Assembly: GCA_019090615.1 (NCBI GenBank)
Contig: JAHRVQ010000031.1
Span: 1 to 52,173, forward strand
Reading direction: 5' to 3'
DNA from: Pseudomonadales bacterium
GTDB lineage: Bacteria; Pseudomonadota; Gammaproteobacteria; Pseudomonadales; Azotimanducaceae
Length of the DNA stretch: 52,173 nucleotides
Shown here: piece after piece, positions 8,091 to 16,727 of the stretch
Numbering within the stretch: position 1 is the first letter of the stretch
Layout of the letters: every line of letters begins with the position of its first letter
The notes under the pieces: model-generated
Seen by the model: the letters and a program-made list of their open reading frames with translations, nothing else
Databases searched by the model: none
Told to the model about the DNA's origin: nothing
Program-made: the position numbers and the translations under genes

Positions 8091-8124
8091 CTGGCCGACC
8101 CTGGGATTATCCAGGATCGGCCAG
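8091..8124. terminator. bidirectional hairpin between convergent genes
   Basis: CTGGCCGA pairs with TCGGCCAG, then after one mismatch CCTGG pairs with CCAGG around a GATTAT loop. This gives 8 + 5 base pairs. It sits between two converging ligase genes, the expected place for a shared terminator. No long T-tract follows on either side. Confidence 0.65.
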
Positions 8125-8164
8125 GCTTAACGGCAAGCAGGCTTTGTTAAGCAGGCTGACGGTA

Positions 8165-9808
8165 TCAGGCGGTACGTAAATCCGGCAATTTGTAATTTTG
8201 TTCTTCGAGTTGGGACCGAATGGTTTTTTTGTCGATCTTACCGGTTGAGGTCAACGGGATTTCAGCCACAAAAATCACTTCATCGGGTAGCTGCCATTTA
8301 GCAAATATTTCAGCACAATGGTCGAGGATTAACTCGCTGGTGACATTTGCACCGTCGGTAACAATAACCATTGCTACTGGCCGTTCATCCCATTTTGGAT
8401 GCGGCTGCGCCACCACTGCCGCCTGAGTTACGCCTTCCAGGGCAACAATATGGTTTTCAATGTCTACTGATGAGATCCATTCGCCACCTGATTTGATCAA
8501 ATCTTTGGACCGGTCGGCAATGATTAGATATTCCTCTGGGTCAATTTTGGCGACGTCACCAGTGACCAGCCAACCTTCATGAAACTTATCAGGCTGCGGG
8601 TTATTGAAATATTCCGCTGCAATCCATGGCCCCCGAATAAGCAATTCACCGACAGCCTCGCCATCGTGAGGCAGGCGGTTCCACTCCTCGTCAAATATTT
8701 CCATTTCAAGCCCCGGCATTAACAGGCCTGCCTTGGCTATATTTTCGAATTGTTGATCTTCAGTTATTTTCATATGCGAGCGCTTGGCTACTTTGCGCGA
8801 TAAAGTGCCAAGCGGATTAGTTTCCGTCATGCCCCAACCCTGTATCATTTCGACGTTTAATTCTTCCCAGTACCAGCGCATTAGAGACACTGGTGGCGCA
8901 GATCCGCCACAGGTAAGTCGGCTGAGTTTGCTCAGGTCCAGGTCGTTTTGACTATCTGATGTTAGTATGTTCTTTATGCCCTGCCAGATGGTAGGCACAC
9001 CCGCAGAAAGCGTGACTTCTTCATCAGACATTAGCTGCAGCAGCTTATCTGGCGACATGAACTTATGTGGCATGACTTGTTTGCAACCCAACATGGAAGC
9101 GCAGTAGGGTAAACCCCAGCCCATGGCGTGGAACATAGGTACAATACCGCAGATAGAATCCACCGCTGATAGCCCCATGCCGTCAGTCATGGCCTGGGTA
9201 ATGGTATGCAAATAGGTGGACCTGTGGGTATACATAACACCCTTGGGCTTGCCGGTTGTGCCGCTGGTATAACAGAGTGCCATGGGAGAGTTTTCATCGA
9301 TAACCGGCCAGTCATAGGTTTTTGGCTGCTGTTGAATAAAATCTTCGTAATCCACTGCATTTGGGAAGCTGGTTTCGCCGCCTTCGCCGTGCCTGCATAT
9401 GACGATTAGCTCCACCGTAGGGAGTTTATCTAGCAGAGGCTCAAGTAATTCCAGCAAGTCTTCATCAACAAAAATAACCCGGTCCTGGGCGTGATTAATA
9501 ATGTATTCAAGGTCTGTTGGTGACAGGCGAATGTTCAGTGTATGCAGCACTGCACCCATAGAGGGCAGGGCCTGATAGAGTTCGAGGTGGCGGTAATTAT
9601 TCCACATAAAGCTGGCTACTCGGTCACCCACCTGAATGCCATGGGCCTGTAGCGCACCGGCTACCTGATTAGCTCGCTCCCAGGTGGTTTTAAGGGTTTG
9701 TCGGTGGGTACCATTTTCCTGCAGCGTGACTATTTCTTCGTGAGGGTCGAGTTTTGCACCACGGCCAAGTAGGCTGGACATGAGTAGTGGCGTTTGTTGC
9801 ATGGTCAT
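8165..9808 (-). CDS. AlkK-like medium/long-chain fatty acid-CoA ligase
   Basis: A 547-residue AMP-forming acyl-CoA ligase. The adenylation motif CYTSGTTGKPKGVMYTHRS lies near residues 180-198. IQGWGMTETNPLG, the TGDVAKIDPEEYLIIADRSK block and the C-terminal catalytic Lys in LTSTGKIDKK follow in the normal order. The closest well-known relative by pattern is AlkK of the alkane-use pathway; substrates are probably medium- to long-chain fatty acids. The protein is soluble or membrane-associated. It converges on the acetoacetyl-CoA synthetase gene. The 300 bp upstream has no gene, so it has its own promoter. Chain length cannot be read from sequence alone. Confidence 0.9.
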   Translation of the reverse strand: MTMQQTPLLMSSLLGRGAKLDPHEEIVTLQENGTHRQTLKTTWERANQVAGALQAHGIQVGDRVASFMWNNYRHLELYQALPSMGAVLHTLNIRLSPTDLEYIINHAQDRVIFVDEDLLELLEPLLDKLPTVELIVICRHGEGGETSFPNAVDYEDFIQQQPKTYDWPVIDENSPMALCYTSGTTGKPKGVMYTHRSTYLHTITQAMTDGMGLSAVDSICGIVPMFHAMGWGLPYCASMLGCKQVMPHKFMSPDKLLQLMSDEEVTLSAGVPTIWQGIKNILTSDSQNDLDLSKLSRLTCGGSAPPVSLMRWYWEELNVEMIQGWGMTETNPLGTLSRKVAKRSHMKITEDQQFENIAKAGLLMPGLEMEIFDEEWNRLPHDGEAVGELLIRGPWIAAEYFNNPQPDKFHEGWLVTGDVAKIDPEEYLIIADRSKDLIKSGGEWISSVDIENHIVALEGVTQAAVVAQPHPKWDERPVAMVIVTDGANVTSELILDHCAEIFAKWQLPDEVIFVAEIPLTSTGKIDKKTIRSQLEEQNYKLPDLRTA

Positions 9809-10115
9809 TATTATGACTCCTTATCACACTGCTTTTTTGAAAGTAGCGTAGGATACTTTAAATACTTGGGATTATGAATCAGAGCGTAAAATTGAGGCCA
9901 GGTTTATGATTTGTTTATACCCTGAATGCAGTTCTGATACTGGTGGTAATCTGGGCGTAATAGTGGGACCAATTATTGAATGAATATGGGTAATCATAGA
10001 CCAGTAAAATGCGGATAATATCCGGTGTTATTTAAAGATATTTTGTTGCTGGCTATGTGGCGTTTTTTTGCCAGGTCGGCTGGTTAATTTCCGCCAGTGT
10101 CTGCTTAGGCCAGGG
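9809..10115. other. intergenic, nothing recognised
   Basis: About 300 bp between two minus-strand genes. It must contain the promoter of the acyl-CoA ligase near its left side. I saw no hairpin, repeat or small gene that I could support. Confidence 0.5.
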
Positions 10116-10919
10116 CTATTGCTGTTGCAAAATAATCGCTAATTGTTGAGATCGGGCCAGCAGCACCCCGGATGCAGACCAGATAAAGCCGTCTTCGACT
10201 AAATAACCATTGGTGGCTGCTTCAGTCTGGAACATAACCAGCACAAAGTCGTGCTTGTCCTGCTCGGGGATGGGGTTTATAAAATGCACCGTATGGTCAA
10301 TTGTGGGGGCATGAATTGGCTCGCTGGTAACGGCGTAAATTGACGGAAACCATGAGTCAGATATAGCCAGGATCGCCAGATCATCTAATGGTCGGGTAGT
10401 TGCCATACGGCTCCAGCCGCCAACACAGGCAGTCTCACCAATGCTCGGTGGTATAGGGCCAATAGCCAGGCGCTGATCATATTGGGCGCGAAATTCGGCA
10501 TAGTGGGTCATTGCAGGGTTCATATGTTGGCTTTGCGGGATTGCTGCGGGTTTGGTTACCTCTGGCATCGATCTTTCTGAATGTGTCAGGCTGGTATGGG
10601 TATCTGCGAAGCTTGCCAACGCGATGGCGATGATTTTATCGCCCTGTTTAAGTTGGGCGGTGGCGCTTGATACTGTGCGACCGGGTTTAGCCAGAAAAAC
10701 AACCACGGTGGCGGGTCCGGGTTTTGAGGCAGAAAGAAAGTGACTGGTAAAAGACCGAATGGTTTGCTTAATCCCTGGTTGGTAGCAGGCATTGAGTAGA
10801 ATCGCCGCAATATATCCGCCGTTCGGGCCAACATTAATTTGCCAATCTGGCGAAATGTCTATTTCAAAATTAGTTTCATCTACTCTGGTTAATTCAATAT
10901 TTTGATCAAACGGGTGCAT
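10116..10919 (-). CDS. acyl-CoA thioesterase family protein (TesB-like hotdog)
   Basis: A 267-residue protein resembling the double-hotdog thioesterase family (acyl-CoA thioesterase/4HBT_3). The N-terminal half has DWQINVGPNGGYIAAILLNA, like the GxxxGGYxAA helix of hotdog folds, then TSHFLSASKPGPA and a strand pattern ending ALASFAD. The C-terminal half repeats the fold with IDHTVHFINPIP. It would hydrolyse acyl-CoA to free acid and CoA in the cytoplasm. It lies with acyl-CoA ligases, which suits lipid turnover, but is not closely spaced with them. The exact substrate is unknown. Confidence 0.8.
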   Translation of the reverse strand: MHPFDQNIELTRVDETNFEIDISPDWQINVGPNGGYIAAILLNACYQPGIKQTIRSFTSHFLSASKPGPATVVVFLAKPGRTVSSATAQLKQGDKIIAIALASFADTHTSLTHSERSMPEVTKPAAIPQSQHMNPAMTHYAEFRAQYDQRLAIGPIPPSIGETACVGGWSRMATTRPLDDLAILAISDSWFPSIYAVTSEPIHAPTIDHTVHFINPIPEQDKHDFVLVMFQTEAATNGYLVEDGFIWSASGVLLARSQQLAIILQQQ

Positions 10920-11032
10920 TGCTGTGTCCCTGTGCAGATAGGCGGCTGAGTTAAATTAGTTTACCTTGATTGGGTATCTATTGGGCATTAAAAAAAAGGG
11001 TTAGAAAAGGTGCTTTATGAGGACTGTTAGGG

Positions 11033-11066
11033 TTGAGAGGATTGAGAGGACTGAGAGGGTTAAGAG
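11033..11066. repeat. 10-bp tandem duplication
   Basis: TTGAGAGGAT, TGAGAGGACT and GAGAGGGTTA form about three imperfect 10-bp units next to and slightly overlapping the 3' end of the rarD-like gene. This is one of many short tandem duplications in the window. Confidence 0.65.
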
Positions 11067-11947
11067 CGCCGTTGCAGACGCCGTTGGTAGTGAATGGCCT
11101 CTACCGAAAATAGGCCGAGTGCAACCCAGATGCAACCAAAGGTGATTATTTTGTCGATTCCAAAGGGTTCGTGGTAAATGATAACTGCAATCAGTAGTGA
11201 AATACTTGGGGCTATATACTGAAATATTCCGACTGCGGTAAGGGATAAACGATTAATTGCGGCAGCAAAACAAAGCAAAGGTACCGTCGTTACAAAACTG
11301 CCTAATATAAGCAAAATGTCGGTGCTCATATCCTGCTGGGCAAATACCAATGTCTGGTGGCTAAAAAGCCATAGCAGCCCAGCAAGTGCAATCGGCGCCA
11401 CTAGCAGGGTTTCCAGGGTCAGCCCAGCAACGGCATGTAAATTCAAGTTTTTGCGGATAAGGCCATAGAAGCCAAAGCTGAATGCCAGGCTGAGAGCAGA
11501 CAAGGGGATTTTGCCGTGATAGGCCAGCTGCACCAGGATGCCAGCGGTGGCAATGATAAGCGCCAGCCACTGTATGGCCCGTAACCGCTCGCCTAAAAAA
11601 ATCATACCGAGCAAAACACTCACCAGTGGATTGATAAAATAACCCAGGCTGGTGCCGGCAATATTATTATCAAGCACAGCATAAATAAAGATCAGCCAGT
11701 TGCTGGTGAGTAGTAGTGCACTACAGAACAGGATGGCGAGCTGCTTTTTGCTCACTTTGAGTTTCTTTAACTGACCGGTATAGGCCAGAATACCCAGTAG
11801 CAAAAGCAGCGACCAGAGTACCCGCTGGATTAATATCTCAATGGCGCCAACATGGGTTAGCAATTTGAAATAAAGGGGTGCAATACCCCAGGTTAGGTAG
11901 GCTGCCAACGCAAAATAGGCGCCCTGGATGGATTTTTTTTCAAACAC
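11060..11947 (-). CDS. rarD: RarD/EamA-type transporter
   Basis: A 295-residue inner-membrane protein with about ten helices. It is built as two EamA repeats and starts with the RarD-like YFALAAYLTWGIAPLYFKLL. Further typical blocks are QRVLWSL, NWLIFIYAV, SLGYFINPLVSVLLGMIFLGERL and FQYIAPSISLLIAVIIYHEPF. The family exports or exchanges small metabolites; RarD was named for a chloramphenicol-related phenotype but its real substrate is unsettled. The C-terminus is Arg-rich (QRRLQRRS). A 190-bp gap separates it from the upstream phosphotransferase-fold gene on the same strand. Confidence 0.92.
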   Translation of the reverse strand: MFEKKSIQGAYFALAAYLTWGIAPLYFKLLTHVGAIEILIQRVLWSLLLLLGILAYTGQLKKLKVSKKQLAILFCSALLLTSNWLIFIYAVLDNNIAGTSLGYFINPLVSVLLGMIFLGERLRAIQWLALIIATAGILVQLAYHGKIPLSALSLAFSFGFYGLIRKNLNLHAVAGLTLETLLVAPIALAGLLWLFSHQTLVFAQQDMSTDILLILGSFVTTVPLLCFAAAINRLSLTAVGIFQYIAPSISLLIAVIIYHEPFGIDKIITFGCIWVALGLFSVEAIHYQRRLQRRS

Positions 11948-12136
11948 AAAACGGGTCTTATAGTGATTTTAAACGGAAACTGGATAAATATATGAAGCTG
12001 TTGATGCGACTGAAATGGGTAGTCTTTAAATGCCTACTAACCCAATTGTCAGCTTAAATTGCCAGTTTAAATAGCGGCAGAGTAAGTCGCCTGACTAGCT
12101 GGGTAGTACGCCCTGCTGTCAGGCTGGATAAAAGTG

Positions 12137-13183
12137 TTAACGCAACCGGTTAACTGCGTGTTCTGCCTGTAGCAGGGCGGTTTCGATACGTTCACGTAGT
12201 TCTTCAACGTCGACGCCTTCGGTACTTTTTTGGCCAGCCATATAACGACCGTATACGCCATGGAGAATAGCGGCAGTCTTCCAGCGATTAAAACCCACAT
12301 AATAATCAAGTTTTTCAAGGCTTCTGCCGGTACGATCTGCATAGCGTTGGGCCAGTTGGTAGCGGGGCGGAAACCCGGGTACGTTAGTAGCAGCGTCTGG
12401 CTTCAGCGGGATCTCATCATCAGGCTGTGGCCAGATATTGAGCGCATAGGCAAGATCCGCTAACGGATCGCCTAAAGTGGATATTTCCCAGTCAACCACA
12501 GCCGCAATTTTGGCATCAGGGCCGGTAAGACAATTATGTAATCCGTAATCACCGTGGACTAGTCTGGCCATGCCCTGGTCCGGCATATGGTCAAGAAAAT
12601 ACTGTTGTAGCTCGTGGGCGCGGGGGTCATCGAATTGCGCCATGTCGATGGATGAATTCCATGATCGATACCAGGTTTTTAGTTGCCGGCCAACATAATT
12701 TTCTTTTTTACCCAGGTCAGATAAGCCAATTTCGTCTGGGTCCAGAGAGTGTAAGTCCGCAAGTACATCAAAAAATGAAAAAGCCAGTGCTTCGCGTTTG
12801 GCTTCAGGCACCCAGTCGAGGGTTTCTTCGGCTGAATATAATGGCCGGCCATCAATCAAACCCATGACATAGAACCAGGCACCGGTAACGCCTGGGTCTT
12901 CGCAAAACCCTAGCGCCGCTGGGATCGGTACATTGGTTGGCCCAAGCGCAGAAATGATGGACCATTCGCGTCCCATATCATGCGCTTTGGGTAATAATTC
13001 TCCCATCGGCGGACGGCGGATAACAGCCTGTTTGCCATTAACATCATCAATCTGATAAGTCAGATTGGAATGGCCGCCTTCGAGTTGAGTCCACTCGAAA
13101 GGTGGGGTAAGACCATCGACATTTTGACTGATCCAATTTTCCACGGCAGGGATGTCGTAACCCTGGGCCTCTCGCTTGTTCAT
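12137..13183 (-). CDS. phosphotransferase-family protein (APH/ACAD10-11 kinase-like)
   Basis: A 348-residue aminoglycoside-phosphotransferase-fold protein. The nucleotide-binding start FEWTQLEGGHSNLTYQI, the catalytic loop LVHGDYGLHNCL and the metal-binding VVDWEISTLGDPLADLAY are all present. This subgroup matches the kinase-like domain of ACAD10/11, which act on hydroxyacyl-CoA, and is often encoded beside acyl-CoA genes. A role in hydroxy fatty acid breakdown is inferred. It starts at ATG near 13183, with GAGGTAAT preceding. Drug resistance is unlikely from the motif pattern. Confidence 0.85.
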   Translation of the reverse strand: MNKREAQGYDIPAVENWISQNVDGLTPPFEWTQLEGGHSNLTYQIDDVNGKQAVIRRPPMGELLPKAHDMGREWSIISALGPTNVPIPAALGFCEDPGVTGAWFYVMGLIDGRPLYSAEETLDWVPEAKREALAFSFFDVLADLHSLDPDEIGLSDLGKKENYVGRQLKTWYRSWNSSIDMAQFDDPRAHELQQYFLDHMPDQGMARLVHGDYGLHNCLTGPDAKIAAVVDWEISTLGDPLADLAYALNIWPQPDDEIPLKPDAATNVPGFPPRYQLAQRYADRTGRSLEKLDYYVGFNRWKTAAILHGVYGRYMAGQKSTEGVDVEELRERIETALLQAEHAVNRLR

Positions 13184-13597
13184 ACTATTACCTCAGTTAG
13201 CTGGTGCTGGTAAACCTGATCTAAATAAATCTAGTGGGTGGTTTTTATGGTTTGTATTACGCTTTGGGCTGACTTTATTTCAAACTCAATAATGCATACA
13301 AGCAACTTTTTTTTCACCTTTTGTTTTGGTTGTTTTGACGGCTGATGTTACAGCTGTTGTTGCGAGTGTTGTTTAAGTTGTTGGTTCACGACCCGTTGGT
13401 TGTTTAGGTGATGATACTCTTCTCTTTGAAAATTTGCCGGACTTAGTACCAGAATGCGAGAAATAGGATGAGAATGCAGAAGAAATGCGGGATATTAGGA
13501 CGAGGAGTGACGGTTAGTTGTTAGCTAGTTATTGCTTAGGGAATGAAGCTGGAGCGGATTATAAATGGCACAAAGGTGTGGATCAAAAAGGATAGCG
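13184..13597. other. intergenic promoter region between divergent genes
   Basis: About 400 bp between divergent genes, rich in GTT repeats (TGTTTTGGTTGTTTTGAC, GTTGTTGCGAGTGTTG). A loose 20-bp repeat around 13452-13492 also occurs. No gene is supported. A weak in-frame ATG at 13565 is not preferred as start of the next gene. Confidence 0.5.
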
Positions 13598-15247
13598 ATG
13601 TTTTTGAAGGAGCCGGCTTTAACCCGGTGGCTGATGCAAATAAGGCTGTTTGGGTTTGCTATCGGAGTAAATGTTATCGGCTTAAGCGGTGGTGCGCAGG
13701 CGCAACCGTTTTTTGTTGCGTCGCTGTTGTCTGAGTCAAAAGTTTCTGAGTCCAAGGTGTCTGAGTCAAAGGTTACTAAATCAAAGGTTGTTGAGTCAGA
13801 GATAGCTGAGCCGCTGTATAAGGCCAGTGCAAATGGGTTCTTCTTTATTCAGCTTTCCGATGCTCATGTCTACAATCGAAAGTCAGATTTTGGCGAATTT
13901 TCATCGCCTCAAATCCCCTGGTTTATACCGCAGCTGTTGGCGGATTATTTAGCGATTGAAAGTTTAAAGAAAACCTATGGCGAAAATGTTGCTGACCATT
14001 TGAGAGATGCACTAAATGGCGCGCCAAACGTAGGCGCAACGGCTGTTGATAGTAAGGCAGAGTTGGATGGTTGGTCGGACGTGCGCGTTTATCAAGCCTA
14101 TAAAGCGGCCTGGTTGAACCCTCAGGGCGTGCTGGGTACATTGGATGAGGTTATTCGTCAGGCGATGGCTGAGGTGGTAGGTTTTCAACCGGCATTTGTA
14201 GTTAATACTGGTGATCTTGTGCTGGAAGGTAATAATGGCACCGCTGAGGCCGTAGAACGCTGGTTTAAGTATTATCTTGAACTCACCGAGGGCCAGGATA
14301 CGATCTTTTATAATACCATTGGCAACAATGAGCTAGCTGGGACCGACAATCATGATTTTGCATTGGCCGATCCGCGCTACGGCAAATACTTCTTCAGAAA
14401 ATATATTGGTCAGACGCACTTTAGTTTTGACTACGAAGACTTTCATTTTATAGCCCTGGATACGCATTTACAGTATCGACAAGCGGATCAATCTGATCGT
14501 TGGGATTTTTATCAGATGCCGGTCGCCGTGTATGATTGGGCCAAACGTGATTTGCAAGCACATCAACAACAGACGCTGGTGGTTTTGAACCATGAGCCGT
14601 TTCATTTTGATACTGCGTGGCCTTTTGCCAATAATGGCTCCAGCGCCAGAGATGCTGGGCTGTTTAAAGAATTTGGTGTTGAATATGTGTTGAGTGGACA
14701 TACACACTACCGCAGTTATCAGTATATTGATGGGGTGCATCATATAACCACTGGTGCCTTGTCGGGTATGCGTTGGGCCTTGCCGGCCAGTATTCATGCG
14801 CGTGGTTATCGGTTTTTTTATGCCCTGGATCAGGCGTTATATTCTGCCTGGAAACCGACCGGCGAAGCGATGATGGTACTGGCAGAACCCCAGCCGATTG
14901 ATCAAACGCAGCGGATTATTATGGCTACCGCCAGTCGCCGTGCTTTTGCTGAAATAAGATTTGAATACCAGGGCGAAGTATTGTCGACGCGGCGTCTAGG
15001 CCAATATTTTTACCAGGTTGCGGTACCAGACAGAGCGAATTCTGATAAAACAAGAATTGATAAAGCAAGATCTGATAAGGCAATGTTTGATAAGGCAATG
15101 CTTGATGATGGAATGTCTGAAAATGGGATGGCTGATGAGAAGAGAAAGGGTTCGGCTGAGGTTTTACTCAGCTCGACCTCGGTAGTTATACAGGTGATTG
15201 CAACTGATACTCATGGCAAGGTTTCCTACCAAGAATTGAGATTGTAG
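13598..15247 (+). CDS. secreted calcineurin-like metallophosphoesterase with altered GNH motif
   Basis: An exported phosphoesterase of about 549 residues. ATG at 13598 is preferred over 13565 because AAAAAGGA lies 6 bases upstream. The signal peptide ends near AQA. Four of five metal-binding motifs are intact: LSDAH, NTGDLV, LNHEP and SGHTHYR. The third motif reads IGNNEL instead of the usual GNH[ED], so the catalytic His is replaced by Asn. Two five-residue repeat arrays flank the domain: five SESKV-like units at 13730-13804 and seven xDKAx-like units at 15041-15145. The substrate is unknown; catalysis may be weak or changed. Confidence 0.83.
   Translation: MFLKEPALTRWLMQIRLFGFAIGVNVIGLSGGAQAQPFFVASLLSESKVSESKVSESKVTKSKVVESEIAEPLYKASANGFFFIQLSDAHVYNRKSDFGEFSSPQIPWFIPQLLADYLAIESLKKTYGENVADHLRDALNGAPNVGATAVDSKAELDGWSDVRVYQAYKAAWLNPQGVLGTLDEVIRQAMAEVVGFQPAFVVNTGDLVLEGNNGTAEAVERWFKYYLELTEGQDTIFYNTIGNNELAGTDNHDFALADPRYGKYFFRKYIGQTHFSFDYEDFHFIALDTHLQYRQADQSDRWDFYQMPVAVYDWAKRDLQAHQQQTLVVLNHEPFHFDTAWPFANNGSSARDAGLFKEFGVEYVLSGHTHYRSYQYIDGVHHITTGALSGMRWALPASIHARGYRFFYALDQALYSAWKPTGEAMMVLAEPQPIDQTQRIIMATASRRAFAEIRFEYQGEVLSTRRLGQYFYQVAVPDRANSDKTRIDKARSDKAMFDKAMLDDGMSENGMADEKRKGSAEVLLSSTSVVIQVIATDTHGKVSYQELRL
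13730..13804 (+). repeat. in-frame 15-bp tandem array (SESKV repeats)
   Basis: Five 15-bp units encode SESKV, SESKV, SESKV, TKSKV and VESEI. They lie just after the signal peptide of the metallophosphoesterase. Units are near-identical in DNA, so the array is recent or actively slipping. Confidence 0.9.
15041..15145 (+). repeat. in-frame 15-bp tandem array (xDKAx repeats)
   Basis: Seven five-residue units: SDKTR, IDKAR, SDKAM, FDKAM, LDDGM, SENGM, ADEKR. They form a charged linker near the C-terminus of the same metallophosphoesterase. The middle units (GATAAGGCAATG) are the least diverged. Confidence 0.85.
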
Positions 15248-15450
15248 CGGTTTTCTGTCGTCAGGTTGTTGCCGTAGCAGGTAACCTTCTATAAAGACGG
15301 TGCTCTGCACTATCATTAGTAGAGCAGAATCCAGTAAATAAACTAAATCAGAACGTCAAATTTAATACCTAAAGCCAAATTCGTCATTTTCAATAAACTT
15401 CGTCTTTAACAATAAAGAGGACCCAATAATGCACTTAGCGAGGAATAACT

Positions 15451-16506
15451 GTGGTAGATAATATGTCTAAAAGGGGTTTTGACCCGCTCATTTATGCATT
15501 CGAGGATCAGGTGCCTCAGTTCGGCAAAATAACTCAGGTTGCTGATGGTGTGTTCTGGATTCGAATGCCGATGGACGGGCGTCTCAATCATATCAATGTC
15601 TGGCTGTTGCGTGATGGCGATGGCTGGACCATTGTCGATACCGGTTTGAGTAATGCAACCGTACAGCAACACTGGCAGGAAATTTTTGCCAATTGTCTTG
15701 ATGGCAAGCCAATAAGCCGTGTTATAGCGACCCATTTACATACCGACCATACGGGCAATGCCGGTTGGATAACCGCCAAATGGGACTGCGAGCTATGGAT
15801 GAGTCGCAGCGATTTTTATATGTGCAAGGTTATGGCGGCTGATGGCCCCGCAGACGTGCCGGAAGATGCGCTACGGTTTTATCGGCGAGCAGGTTTTAGT
15901 GATCAGCGACTGGACCGGTATCGGCAGCGTTTTGGTCAGTTTGGCCGCAGTATTTCCCAATTGCCTGCGGGTTATCAGAGAATTAAAGAAGGTCAATATA
16001 TCAATATTGGTGGGCGAGAATGGCGCGCTGTCATTGGTCACGGACATGCGCCTGAGCATGTCTGTCTGTATTCCCCAGAACTTAAGCTGATTATAGCGGG
16101 TGATCAGATACTGCCAAAAATAACCCCCAATATCAGTGTTCAACCCTCAGAGCCAATGGCCAACCCGTTACGAGATTTTTTGAACTCCTGCGCACGATTT
16201 AGAGAGCAGTTGCCACCCGACTTAATGGTTTTGCCGGCCCATGGCAGTCTTTATCATGGCGTGCATGAACGTTTGACGGCATTAATAGACTGGCATGAAG
16301 TAGCCATTGAAAAATTATATGACCTATGTGCAGAGCCAAGGCGGGCTGTGGACGTTTTTCCAGCGCTATTTAAAAGTGAAATTACTGATACCAGTTATTT
16401 CCCGGCGACGGGTGAATCTATTGCGCATTTGCATTGTGCGCTGGATCGGAGAATGTTAACTGTCGAACAGGACCAACACGGTGTTGCCTGGTGGCACCAG
16501 GCCTGA
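15451..16506 (+). CDS. MBL-fold metallo-hydrolase
   Basis: A 351-residue metallo-beta-lactamase-fold hydrolase. The zinc motif THLHTDHTGNAGW is near residue 95, a second histidine occurs in GHGHAPEHVCLY, an Asp in IIAGDQILP and a His in LPAHGSLYHG. This is the set expected for glyoxalase II-like enzymes. The family is broad and the substrate unknown. GTG at 15451 follows GAGGA; ATG at 15463 is an alternative. A ten-codon frame (15429-15461, AAAGAGGAC upstream) ends across the GTG and might couple translation. It is probably cytoplasmic, with no signal peptide. Confidence 0.88.
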   Translation: MVDNMSKRGFDPLIYAFEDQVPQFGKITQVADGVFWIRMPMDGRLNHINVWLLRDGDGWTIVDTGLSNATVQQHWQEIFANCLDGKPISRVIATHLHTDHTGNAGWITAKWDCELWMSRSDFYMCKVMAADGPADVPEDALRFYRRAGFSDQRLDRYRQRFGQFGRSISQLPAGYQRIKEGQYINIGGREWRAVIGHGHAPEHVCLYSPELKLIIAGDQILPKITPNISVQPSEPMANPLRDFLNSCARFREQLPPDLMVLPAHGSLYHGVHERLTALIDWHEVAIEKLYDLCAEPRRAVDVFPALFKSEITDTSYFPATGESIAHLHCALDRRMLTVEQDQHGVAWWHQA

Positions 16507-16540
16507 GCTGGTAGGGGGCGCAGAACAGTCTGCCAATGGC

Positions 16541-16585
16541 GCGTAGACCAATGATGTGTAGAACAATGGTGTGTAGAACAATGCG
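16541..16585. repeat. 15-bp tandem triplication
   Basis: Three units: GCGTAGACCAATGAT, GTGTAGAACAATGGT and GTGTAGAACAATGCG. They lie in the gap between the MBL hydrolase and the aldo/keto reductase and have no coding role. Confidence 0.85.
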
Positions 16586-16727
16586 CGGCATAAACAGCTG
16601 AAATTTGGGTTAAATAGTCGGGCGGGCCATTTTGCTGTAGATTAGACCTGATGAGTAAGGTGGCTAGCTACGTTAGACAGATTCGTTAGATCTAAGCACC
16701 TAAAAAATTTTTTGATGGAGTGCAGAT

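Noticed and set aside
13730-13804. Possible CRISPR-like array
   Set aside because: Units are 15 bp, contiguous without spacers and in frame with the protein, so it is a coding tandem repeat.
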